Shown here: piece by piece, positions 1 through 6,740 of the stretch | Layout: each line of letters starts with the position of its first letter | Position numbering within the stretch: position 1 is the stretch's first letter | Assembly: GCA_937920335.1 (NCBI GenBank) | Contig: CALGUT010000508.1 | Location: forward strand, 1 to 12,334 | Origin: an uncultured Opitutales bacterium | GTDB taxonomy: Bacteria; Verrucomicrobiota; Verrucomicrobiia; Opitutales; UBA2995 | Reading direction: 5' to 3' | DNA: 12,334 bases | Notes under the pieces: model-generated | What the model saw: only the letters and a program-made list of their open reading frames with translations | What the model was told of the DNA's origin: nothing | The model's database searches: none | Program-made: the position numbers and the translations under genes

Positions 1-1486
1 CGCCAACGGTTATCTTAATTACTCCGGCATGGGCCATCGCGTCGATATGTTGCGCCTCGATCTTTGTTCCTTTTCCCCAGACCGACACCCAACTACTTTG
101 GGTGATGTTCAGGTCTGACTCGATTGACCAGCGATAAATGCCATCAACAGTGCTTTTACTAGCCTCAAGATCTAGATATTTTCCGCCTTGAACGACAACC
201 AGGTCGCGCAGCGGGAGGGGCGACTGCAGAGTCGCCCTAACTCTAACCACCCCACCTCCATTGGGTAACCGCAGTGTCTCTCCCATGGTTGTTCCGTTAA
301 TCTCAAAATCGATCAAGGGACCGCCGGATATAAAGGATCGACCGGCCTTTAATGCCGTTCTGAAGTTTTCAAAATCAATTTCTCCGCCTGAATTCACATA
401 GGTTCTCACAGCCCCGAACATCGGCTGCCACGAATCACGAAAGGGAGAATTGGGAAGATCGGTTCCAGCAACTATCGGCAAAAAGATACCGCAGTTCATC
501 AACCGATACCAGTTTTCCGTGTTATAAATAAACCCGTTGCTAATTTCCCAAAAATCAACGGTGCCCAACACCGCATCTGCCAGTGACGTTGAGTATTGGC
601 CCAACGTTCCTCCATGGGCCACCCCGGCTAATCCGTTTCTGTCCTGGGCCAGCTTTAATACTTCACTCAAAGGCGGGTAATTCTCAACTACTGTCGGAGT
701 TCCCATGCCGCCCGTAGAGTAGGGAAGGATGACCTCATCTAATCCCAACAAATTAATATGTCCCTGCTGAGTGTCGCGGTACTCCTGGCCCGGAATCAAA
801 ATTCGATTGCCGTCGCTTCCCCGTCCTTCTTTGCCATACTTAAATTGGCGGGACCAAATCCCGGGTGTCATTCCACCCTTCAGGACCATGAAATGACCGG
901 CTGCAAGTCCGTCTGCTTCAAACATGGAAAACCAAAGTTTGTCGTCCTCTGGATCGAGGCGATCAAAGTGAAGATGCTCATCAATCGCGATCCACCCATC
1001 GTCTGTTAAGTTCACCCAACGCTTAAGTCCGATTGAGACCTTCGTTTCTTCTCCTTGGACCTGAACCGTTGTTTTAGTCGGTAGGTATTCGAAACCCTTG
1101 GCTACCGAAACGGTTACAGTCTTGGCTCCTTTGGGCAAACTTAACCGGACTGGACCGATCCCTTTCGAAAATTGAACCGTGGACCGGTTGTTGCTCCTCA
1201 GGTGTATGGAGGTAAACAAGATTCCATTCTCACCTACCCAATCCGGAGTGTGGGTTAGTCCATCGACCTCAAGGCTGAATCGTGCTGCTGATGATCGCCC
1301 AGTGGAGTGTTCCCGAATATCGAGGATCAGTTTTAGCCCGTCTGGTTCCTTCCCAGTCGTAAAACGGTGAGTAACCGGAACGTGTTCATGGGCGAACGAG
1401 AGTGATGCCATCAGAAGTAAGAACATCGCGGCAATTCTGAGTGAATTGCAGGAAGAGTAATGCCAAAGATTTCCGTTGTGTCCCAC
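1..1486 (-). CDS. CehA/McbA-family metallohydrolase (PHP-like), 3' end cut by window edge
   Basis: Open from a stop near 1590 to the left edge; the C-terminus lies outside the window. About 495 residues are visible from the chosen GTG at 1486. An N-terminal beta-rich domain (about 35-160) precedes a PHP-like metal-dependent hydrolase domain. Putative metal ligands are the H-x-H pair in DEHLHF (His171, His173), His243 in GHINLLGL, His291 in GVAHGG and Asp343 in AGTDLPN. The later 'LKAGRSFISGGP' stretch and the end near 'AHAGVIKITV' are also typical of this family. Known members include carbaryl hydrolase CehA, but most are uncharacterised exported hydrolases of phosphate or carboxylic esters, so the substrate is unknown. 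The start is uncertain. GTG 1486 gives an n-region with Arg17 and a hydrophobic run ending SFA-HE, a plausible signal peptide. ATG 1426 leaves only 12 signal residues. ATGs at 1549 and 1573 are also in frame. The gap to the upstream gene is 240 bp, so it may have its own promoter. Confidence 0.83.
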   Translation of the reverse strand, partial: MGHNGNLWHYSSCNSLRIAAMFLLLMASLSFAHEHVPVTHRFTTGKEPDGLKLILDIREHSTGRSSAARFSLEVDGLTHTPDWVGENGILFTSIHLRSNNRSTVQFSKGIGPVRLSLPKGAKTVTVSVAKGFEYLPTKTTVQVQGEETKVSIGLKRWVNLTDDGWIAIDEHLHFDRLDPEDDKLWFSMFEADGLAAGHFMVLKGGMTPGIWSRQFKYGKEGRGSDGNRILIPGQEYRDTQQGHINLLGLDEVILPYSTGGMGTPTVVENYPPLSEVLKLAQDRNGLAGVAHGGTLGQYSTSLADAVLGTVDFWEISNGFIYNTENWYRLMNCGIFLPIVAGTDLPNSPFRDSWQPMFGAVRTYVNSGGEIDFENFRTALKAGRSFISGGPLIDFEINGTTMGETLRLPNGGGVVRVRATLQSPLPLRDLVVVQGGKYLDLEASKSTVDGIYRWSIESDLNITQSSWVSVWGKGTKIEAQHIDAMAHAGVIKITVG

Positions 1487-1726
1487 TCCTTCATTGTTCT
1501 TACGCGATTGCCTACACAGCAAGCTCAATTCGCTAAGCGATAAATACATTGAGAATTCCGTAGGGCCACTCATGGAACGCGTTTAACCGATGCTTTCAAC
1601 TTACTGGGTTCGCTGCTATTGATCGGGATTTGCTTCGGGTGATGGCGTCTTCGACTTGGTATGGCGGCGCAGCTGCAAAAGTGGTGGTCGGTAATCAATC
1701 TTGAAACATCCAGACTATGAAGTTGA

Positions 1727-2767
1727 TCAATACCGTTTTTGTTTATCGACAATGTTGCGCAACGGACGACCGGACATAAAACGCGCGACGTTGTCGTTGA
1801 ACGCCTTTTGATATTGTTCAATCCGACCATCGGACAACGTCGCGAGGTGAGGGGTTATGGTAACGTTGGACATGGACCATAGTGGGTGGTCATTTGGCAG
1901 TGGTTCCGGATCGACAACATCCAGACCGGCTGCGCGTACCTTGCCTGACTGTAAGGCAGCAGTCAGTGCGTCCGTATCCACAATAGCCCCACGTGAAACG
2001 TTTATAAAATAGACGTCATCTTTCATGAGAGAAAACTGAAGAGGGCCGTACATCTTTTCTGTCTCCGGTGTATGGGGTGTGCAATTAACCACTACATCAG
2101 CCTGCCCAAGCAATTCGTTCAGCTCGTCAGGCTTTCCGACATATTCCACGGCTCGCATGTAGGGAATGTCCTTCGGGTCGACTGCCAAGATTCGCATCCC
2201 GAAGGCAAAAGCACGCTCGGCCACTTGCGTCCCAATACCGCCGAGACCCACAACTAACATGGTCTTGCCCCGCAATTGAATCATGGGGAGATCCGCTTGC
2301 CGATGCCAACCGGTTTCCATCTCCTTGTTGAAATGCTTCAAATCCCGGGTTAAATTTAAGAGTAGCGCCATGGCATGGTCAGCGATTTGGGGACCTTGAA
2401 TGATCTTCATGTTGGTTAGAATAAAATCGGCATTTCTCACCGTAGGATCAGACAAGGTTTCCTCAACGCCTGCGCTCCCGTGAGCCAGCCATTTTATGTA
2501 TTTCCCGGCTTTGAGAAATTCGCCAGCCGGATCTGCGGCTGACAAACCGACCAAGGCATCCGCGTCGCCTATCTCACGCAAAGCCTCTTCACTGGAGCTA
2601 AAGCTTACCAGTTGGAGATCGGGGTATTGTTTGACCAACGGTTGCATGCCCTCGGCAAACGTTGCCGAAACTAGGATCTTTACCGTTTCGGCCTGCAGCA
2701 TAGAGCCGGCAAAGCCGAAGAAAACCAGGGTTACACTGAAATACAAAGCAAACATTAATCGTTTCAT
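1727..2767 (-). CDS. D-isomer-specific 2-hydroxyacid dehydrogenase with signal peptide
   Basis: A 346-residue NAD(P)-dependent dehydrogenase that would interconvert a D-2-hydroxyacid and a 2-oxoacid. The Rossmann glycine motif is intact (VGLGGIG, about 173-179), followed by a likely NAD-selecting Asp197 at the end of the second strand (ILAVDP). The catalytic set of the family is present: Arg259 in NVSRGAI, Glu288 in DPEPLP and His307 in TPHLA. 'IADHAMALLL' before the Rossmann fold is also typical. An open frame extends to an ATG at 2887, but ATG 2767 is preferred because it begins with MKR, a hydrophobic run (LMFALYFSVTLVFFGFAG) and a cleavage-like LQA-ETV. No clear Shine-Dalgarno is seen. 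The export signal is the oddity: characterised relatives (GyaR, SerA, GhrA/B types) are cytoplasmic and need NAD(H). It lies 238 bp downstream of the esterase/TIM-barrel gene. Family call is firm; substrate and cell location are open. Confidence 0.9.
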   Translation of the reverse strand: MKRLMFALYFSVTLVFFGFAGSMLQAETVKILVSATFAEGMQPLVKQYPDLQLVSFSSSEEALREIGDADALVGLSAADPAGEFLKAGKYIKWLAHGSAGVEETLSDPTVRNADFILTNMKIIQGPQIADHAMALLLNLTRDLKHFNKEMETGWHRQADLPMIQLRGKTMLVVGLGGIGTQVAERAFAFGMRILAVDPKDIPYMRAVEYVGKPDELNELLGQADVVVNCTPHTPETEKMYGPLQFSLMKDDVYFINVSRGAIVDTDALTAALQSGKVRAAGLDVVDPEPLPNDHPLWSMSNVTITPHLATLSDGRIEQYQKAFNDNVARFMSGRPLRNIVDKQKRY

Positions 2768-2958
2768 GATGGTATGGAGTTGAATGTGTCCTCGTTCCGC
2801 AGTCCCTGCGTTTTTTATGAGTAACGGTATTAAGGTAATTGAATTAGGAGACTTGAAGATCATGGGGGTAGGTTTGACGGTGTTCATTGATAGTGTGCGT
2901 TACGACCCTGCCTGTCAGTTCCTGAAACGAGCTCGTGTTGGCCGTAAGGGTGGCTCCA

Positions 2959-2998
2959 TTTCACAGAGGGCCTATACGCATAGGACCTTTTTTCACAG
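2959..2998. repeat. 8-bp direct repeats bracketing a hairpin with a plus-strand T-tract
   Basis: TTTCACAG occurs at 2959-2966 and exactly again at 2991-2998. Between them is a hairpin: CCTAT (2971-2975) pairs with ATAGG (2980-2984) around a 4-nt loop, and outer GG (2969-2970) pairs with CC (2986-2987) past one bulged A. Six Ts follow on the plus strand (2988-2993). That is the shape of an intrinsic terminator reading left to right, opposite to every gene here. On the minus strand it lies 8 nt after the stop of the esterase/TIM-barrel gene with the T-run on the wrong side. It may block antisense transcription, protect the upstream mRNA 3' end, or be a paired protein-binding site. Confidence 0.4.
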
Positions 2999-3005
2999 TA
3001 TGGCA

Positions 3006-5348
3006 TCAGTTCGATTGATGGTCAGGAGTGAGAATGAGTTCTACCATGAGGTCGCCGATCTCGACGTCAGTATCTCCGGGATTGAGTACCTCGATGCGAT
3101 GACGGCCCGGCACGATGGTCGACGGATCCAGGCTTGCTGTATAATCTCCGGGTCCGTCGTGCTTAAGCTGTAATGTTGTTCCATGCCAGCGTACTTTTAA
3201 AGCAGTTGATCCATCTGTATCCGATAATTGAATGCGTAGTCGAGGTGTCAGAGGAGACGATCTGCGCAGGTCATCACCCAGATAGATATCATAGGAAAGT
3301 GAGGAGCCACCTGGAATGAGTTCCGGCGCATCGGGTGTAAGACCTGAAAGCGTGATGTAGTCATCAGTCGGTACCCAACTCGTTGCGCTACCTTCACCCT
3401 GCACACTGACAAAGTATGTCTTGGGAAGGTCGCGTAGCGAATCCATCGAACCTAGCTCGTGCCAGTAGGACTGATGAGGATCGAAGTGATTGAACATCTC
3501 GATTGCATCCACGCCTGCTGTCCACGCTGCTGCTGCCCGTGCCCGCAACGCTGCCGCGCTTTTCCGCGCTGTGTTCCCACGCGGATCGCGCACTCGGTTC
3601 TCTGCCAGACAGGCCCAGACCGGCACGTTGTATTTTTCGCCCAGTGCGACACTGGTCTGCCATGGATTGAGTTGAAAGTATCCACCCGGCACGAGCACAT
3701 CCACGAGGTCCTCTTTGAGCCATTGTTCAAGATCCAGGCCGATTTTGTAGCAATAACCGACCGAGTCGGGATATTTGATGTTGAGGAGCAGGTGTTTCCC
3801 GCGTGTCCGGCCAATTTCGTCCAATTTGAAGCGCATGCGCCGAATAATATCCGTCATCAGGGCGCGGTCCTCCGGTCTCAGGGCTTTCCCTTGGGCGGAG
3901 CGTTTGAAAAACACCGGATGGCGCCAGAAATCGAGTTCAACTCCATCAACGTCGTAATTCTCCGCAACTTCCGCGACAATGGCGTAGGCCAAGTCACGGA
4001 CGGCTGGTTCTGCGTAGTCAACCCCTGACCATTTTCCGTATTTAGGTGAGTTGTCGGGCGTGCCGAAGAGGGCCTCCGGATGCTCACGCTTGAAGGCGGG
4101 AAAGAGTATTGGATTGGACGCGTCGTGTGTGTCATCCATGCGTTGGACCCATAAGACTTCGAGCTTGTGCTTGCGGGCGAATTTAATGGTTTCGCTTAGC
4201 GGGTCTGTATCCAGTTTTAAAAAATCTGGTAAGAGATTGTAGCGGTAACGCCCTTCGCGTGTGGTAAACATCTCCGCAACTTGAGTCCGATGCCCGAAGG
4301 TACCAAACGTGCCCGCAGTAGTATCCAAGGCGATGCCATCGACCTGTGAGCCGGCGAGGGGCGCAATACGGGGTGCCAGAAATGCCTCTGGTGTTAAGAT
4401 AGGCGCGGGTGGTACCCGCGCATCACCGCCACTGTCGTTGTTGAATATGAGTCGGCGGTCTTTTAGCTGTGTCTCGCGCCTGAGTGAATTCTTTGATGGC
4501 TGGTTCGCATTGCCAAAGGATTCGTCTATGAATTGCAGGGCTATTGGGAGGGCAGATGTGACGACCTCGATCGTATGTCCACCCGTCAGTTCAACTACTC
4601 GTGTATTCACACCTGCCTGGCGGGCCCGTGCGGCGAAGTTGTAGTTCATCGTTCGATCGAACGCCGTGGAGCCGGTGATCAACATCAGTCGGGAGTTGGC
4701 CAGTTTCTCGACTGCGTTTATGGGATTGAGTTGGGTCCAAACAGCCGGATCCGAACCGAATCGTGTAGCGGGCACGGAGTAATTTTGTCCCTCGGGCAAT
4801 GTTTCCATTCGTGGAAAATCAAGTACTCCGATTAATCCTACCACAGTGCCAAATCTGCCAGGATGATCCTCTGCGTAGCGCACCGCTCCAAATCCCCCCA
4901 TCGACCAGCCGCCGATGGCACAACGTGCGGGGTCCTTCGTTAAGCCAAGCTCATCTGTCGCAAACGTGATCACTTCATCAAGGTAATCACTGTATCGATC
5001 CGTCGGAATCTCTGGAGAATTTATATACCAGCCATCTTCTCCATTGGGCAGGACAATGTAAAACGGCGCTGCCAGTAATGCCGCCCGGGCTTCATCCGAT
5101 TCGATCAGCGAGTGGTTGTGTCGTCCCCTGCCATGCAGCAGAAAGAGCACCGCGCCGTTGGCTGCTGCTTCATCTGCCGGTCGGACCAGAGTGAAAGGCA
5201 TATCCTTGCCAAGCACCTCGCTGTGGAATTCCAGATCCACAATGCGGTGTTCATCGGCCAAAACGGTTGGAGGTCTGACGAAGGCAATTAATACTGCCGC
5301 AAGTCGAAAGCCTTTCTTCAGGATTGTGGAGAGTTGGTCCTCAGCCAT
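3006..5348 (-). CDS. Exported esterase / family-10-like TIM-barrel glycosidase fusion
   Basis: A 780-residue multidomain exported enzyme. Residues 1-31 are a signal peptide (KKGFR, then LAAVLIAFV, cleavage-like VLA-DE). Residues about 38-280 are an alpha/beta-hydrolase esterase of the feruloyl/acetyl esterase type. It has oxyanion-region HGRGRH (72-77), nucleophile elbow GWSMGG with Ser149, and likely catalytic His258 in TGGHTI. A linker leads to about 297-645, a TIM-barrel domain resembling 'family 10 glycosylhydrolase-like' proteins of planctomycetes and verrucomicrobia. It opens 'LIFNNDSGGD' and carries DGVELDF (468-474) with candidate acids Glu471 and Asp473. A beta-rich C-terminal domain (about 650-775) may bind carbohydrate. 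ATG 5348 is chosen over ATG 5366 because GGAGG sits 10 nt before it, whereas the 5366 ATG would place that GGAGG inside the gene. Its ATG shares one base with the upstream TGA (TGATG), so translation is probably coupled to the sialidase-like gene. Esterase call is firm; glycosidase specificity is unknown. Confidence 0.85.
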   Translation of the reverse strand: MAEDQLSTILKKGFRLAAVLIAFVRPPTVLADEHRIVDLEFHSEVLGKDMPFTLVRPADEAAANGAVLFLLHGRGRHNHSLIESDEARAALLAAPFYIVLPNGEDGWYINSPEIPTDRYSDYLDEVITFATDELGLTKDPARCAIGGWSMGGFGAVRYAEDHPGRFGTVVGLIGVLDFPRMETLPEGQNYSVPATRFGSDPAVWTQLNPINAVEKLANSRLMLITGSTAFDRTMNYNFAARARQAGVNTRVVELTGGHTIEVVTSALPIALQFIDESFGNANQPSKNSLRRETQLKDRRLIFNNDSGGDARVPPAPILTPEAFLAPRIAPLAGSQVDGIALDTTAGTFGTFGHRTQVAEMFTTREGRYRYNLLPDFLKLDTDPLSETIKFARKHKLEVLWVQRMDDTHDASNPILFPAFKREHPEALFGTPDNSPKYGKWSGVDYAEPAVRDLAYAIVAEVAENYDVDGVELDFWRHPVFFKRSAQGKALRPEDRALMTDIIRRMRFKLDEIGRTRGKHLLLNIKYPDSVGYCYKIGLDLEQWLKEDLVDVLVPGGYFQLNPWQTSVALGEKYNVPVWACLAENRVRDPRGNTARKSAAALRARAAAAWTAGVDAIEMFNHFDPHQSYWHELGSMDSLRDLPKTYFVSVQGEGSATSWVPTDDYITLSGLTPDAPELIPGGSSLSYDIYLGDDLRRSSPLTPRLRIQLSDTDGSTALKVRWHGTTLQLKHDGPGDYTASLDPSTIVPGRHRIEVLNPGDTDVEIGDLMVELILTPDHQSN

Positions 5349-5363
5349 CACCGCACTTCCTCC
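5346..5363 (-). promoter_or_regulatory. Shine-Dalgarno and TGATG stop/start coupling junction
   Basis: On the minus strand GGAGG (5363-5359) precedes ATG 5348 by 10 nt, and the upstream stop TGA (5350-5348) shares its A with that ATG. This decides the start of the esterase/TIM-barrel gene and points to termination-reinitiation from the upstream sialidase-like gene. Confidence 0.6.
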
Positions 5364-6679
5364 CAATCGAACTCAAGCCGAAGGATGTCGGGGTTACGAC
5401 TGATCGGGCGCTTGTAGATGATGGTATTCAAATAAGTGCTACCGCGTCGTTCCTGCCAGTAGGGCACCGCATAGTAGCCGTCGATGACGTTTTCCTCCTC
5501 GGCGTTGTCGAGAATGACATGTTTTGAAATCGCGAGGGTGACGGGGTCGAAGCGGAAGAGACTTAATTTCATCAGGGTGGTTCCAGGTTGACGGGTTTTT
5601 AGCTGGTCATACCCAAGCACTGTTCCGCGATCTGTAGGAGGCTTGTCCCAATTACGTCCGATCAGGTAGAAACCACCATCCCGCTCGAAAAGACGGGGTC
5701 GACCAACATAGGACCGGATGAACGGATTTGCCGCATTGAGGTCTACTTTTTTACGTAACTTGAAATCACCATCGGTCTTGATTAGCCACTGTCGGTTGTC
5801 ATAGCCGCGTGCGGAGATTATGAAACCGTCGCCGTGTCTGATGAACGAACTCTCATTGATAGAGATGCCTTCCGATACGCCGCCGAACTCTTTGGTCAAG
5901 TTGCGCACCCGCCGCCACGAGTGGCCGTTATCGTCTGTGCGTATGACGTCCACAGACCCGGCATGTGGTCTCAGCGGATCGACTTCTTTTGCGCCGGGCA
6001 GGACGGTAAACGTCATCACAAGCATCCAGGTCGTGCTTCCTTCGGTTATGGCTTCAAACACATAGCCATATTCAACGCCATCTACGAGACCGAGCTTCCC
6101 GCGATCTTGCCAGGTAAGTCCGCCGTCACTCGATCTGAATTCGATTACCCCAAGCCGGGCCGCACGTGCGCGCAACACTTTAGGATCCAGGGCACCTCCT
6201 TCCACAGTCGCTGCTGAATGCTCGGGTCGAGAACTTCCGTCCTCTGGTCCCGAAATCTGCATGTCAATAAAGCAGGCAATTTCTCCATTGGAGAACTTGG
6301 CAAATTCGGCATTCTGGAAAATATTCCCCGGACGGCGAAGCGTAGTCCGACTCAAAATTCGTTCGGTCTCAGGATTGAATCTGAGCACTTCCGTACCCGC
6401 CTCCCGATCGGTCAGGTGTGCATAGCCACGTTTATAAGCAATCAGCATTTCGGTTGGACCCACTGACATGATGACGGGGGCCATCACGTAATTCTTATCG
6501 TCGAGATCGGACGCAGCGGTGATGGTTTGAGTATACTTGTAGAAGGGTACGAGCTGTTCGACCTGAGACGTGTCGCTTGCTGATTCGTGATGTTTGGCAA
6601 AGGTGGTGTGCGCTGCTGAAGCGATCAGTAACCCAAACAAGAGGGAGGGTAATTTTAAATACGTGGGGCGGGTTGTCAT
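5348..6679 (-). CDS. Exported BNR/Asp-box sialidase-like protein (two Asp-boxes)
   Basis: A 443-residue exported beta-propeller protein of the sialidase superfamily. A signal peptide covers about 1-28 (TRPTYLK, then LPSLLFGLLIASAA, cleavage-like TFA-KH). Two clear Asp-boxes are visible: SSDGGLTW (183-190) and TDDNGHSW (248-255). These are structural turns, not catalytic residues. A propeller-like 'VGRPRLFERDGGFYLIGRNW' (325-344) carries a candidate substrate-binding Arg. Family members hydrolyse or bind terminal sugars, but many BNR proteins are not true sialidases, so the substrate is open. ATG 6679 is chosen because it starts the signal peptide. An in-frame ATG at 6853 would overlap the upstream gene by 113 bp and add 58 residues without signal character. 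No strong Shine-Dalgarno is seen. It lies 61 bp after the FG-GAP gene and is fused by TGATG to the esterase/TIM-barrel gene. Confidence 0.82.
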   Translation of the reverse strand: MTTRPTYLKLPSLLFGLLIASAAHTTFAKHHESASDTSQVEQLVPFYKYTQTITAASDLDDKNYVMAPVIMSVGPTEMLIAYKRGYAHLTDREAGTEVLRFNPETERILSRTTLRRPGNIFQNAEFAKFSNGEIACFIDMQISGPEDGSSRPEHSAATVEGGALDPKVLRARAARLGVIEFRSSDGGLTWQDRGKLGLVDGVEYGYVFEAITEGSTTWMLVMTFTVLPGAKEVDPLRPHAGSVDVIRTDDNGHSWRRVRNLTKEFGGVSEGISINESSFIRHGDGFIISARGYDNRQWLIKTDGDFKLRKKVDLNAANPFIRSYVGRPRLFERDGGFYLIGRNWDKPPTDRGTVLGYDQLKTRQPGTTLMKLSLFRFDPVTLAISKHVILDNAEEENVIDGYYAVPYWQERRGSTYLNTIIYKRPISRNPDILRLEFDWEEVR

Positions 6680-6740
6680 CTTATGATCTGTTTTGATTTG
6701 AAGGGGTTGGGCGCGAAAAAGTTGGGCGAGCAGGAAATGG

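Noticed and set aside
1576..1583. AACGCGTT palindrome just upstream of the metallohydrolase, like a LacI-family operator core
   Set aside because: Symmetry stops at 8 bp; flanking bases mismatch, and no LacI-type gene is present. Chance is likely.
1570..1830. 86-codon minus-strand frame between the dehydrogenase and metallohydrolase genes
   Set aside because: Overlaps the dehydrogenase 3' end in another frame, is rich in Arg/Ser/His with no domain character, and has no ribosome-binding site.
2927..2936. ACGAGCTCGT palindrome about 160 bp upstream of the dehydrogenase start
   Set aside because: Only 10 bp symmetric with mismatched flanks; far from the start and without a recognisable promoter nearby.
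2784..3173. 129-codon plus-strand frame
   Set aside because: Overlaps the real esterase/TIM-barrel 3' end antisense, has no family signature, and its end is the complement of a conserved beta domain.
3459..4028. 189-codon plus-strand frame antisense to the TIM-barrel domain
   Set aside because: Cys/His/Arg-rich composition typical of a mirror frame; the opposite strand encodes a recognisable domain.
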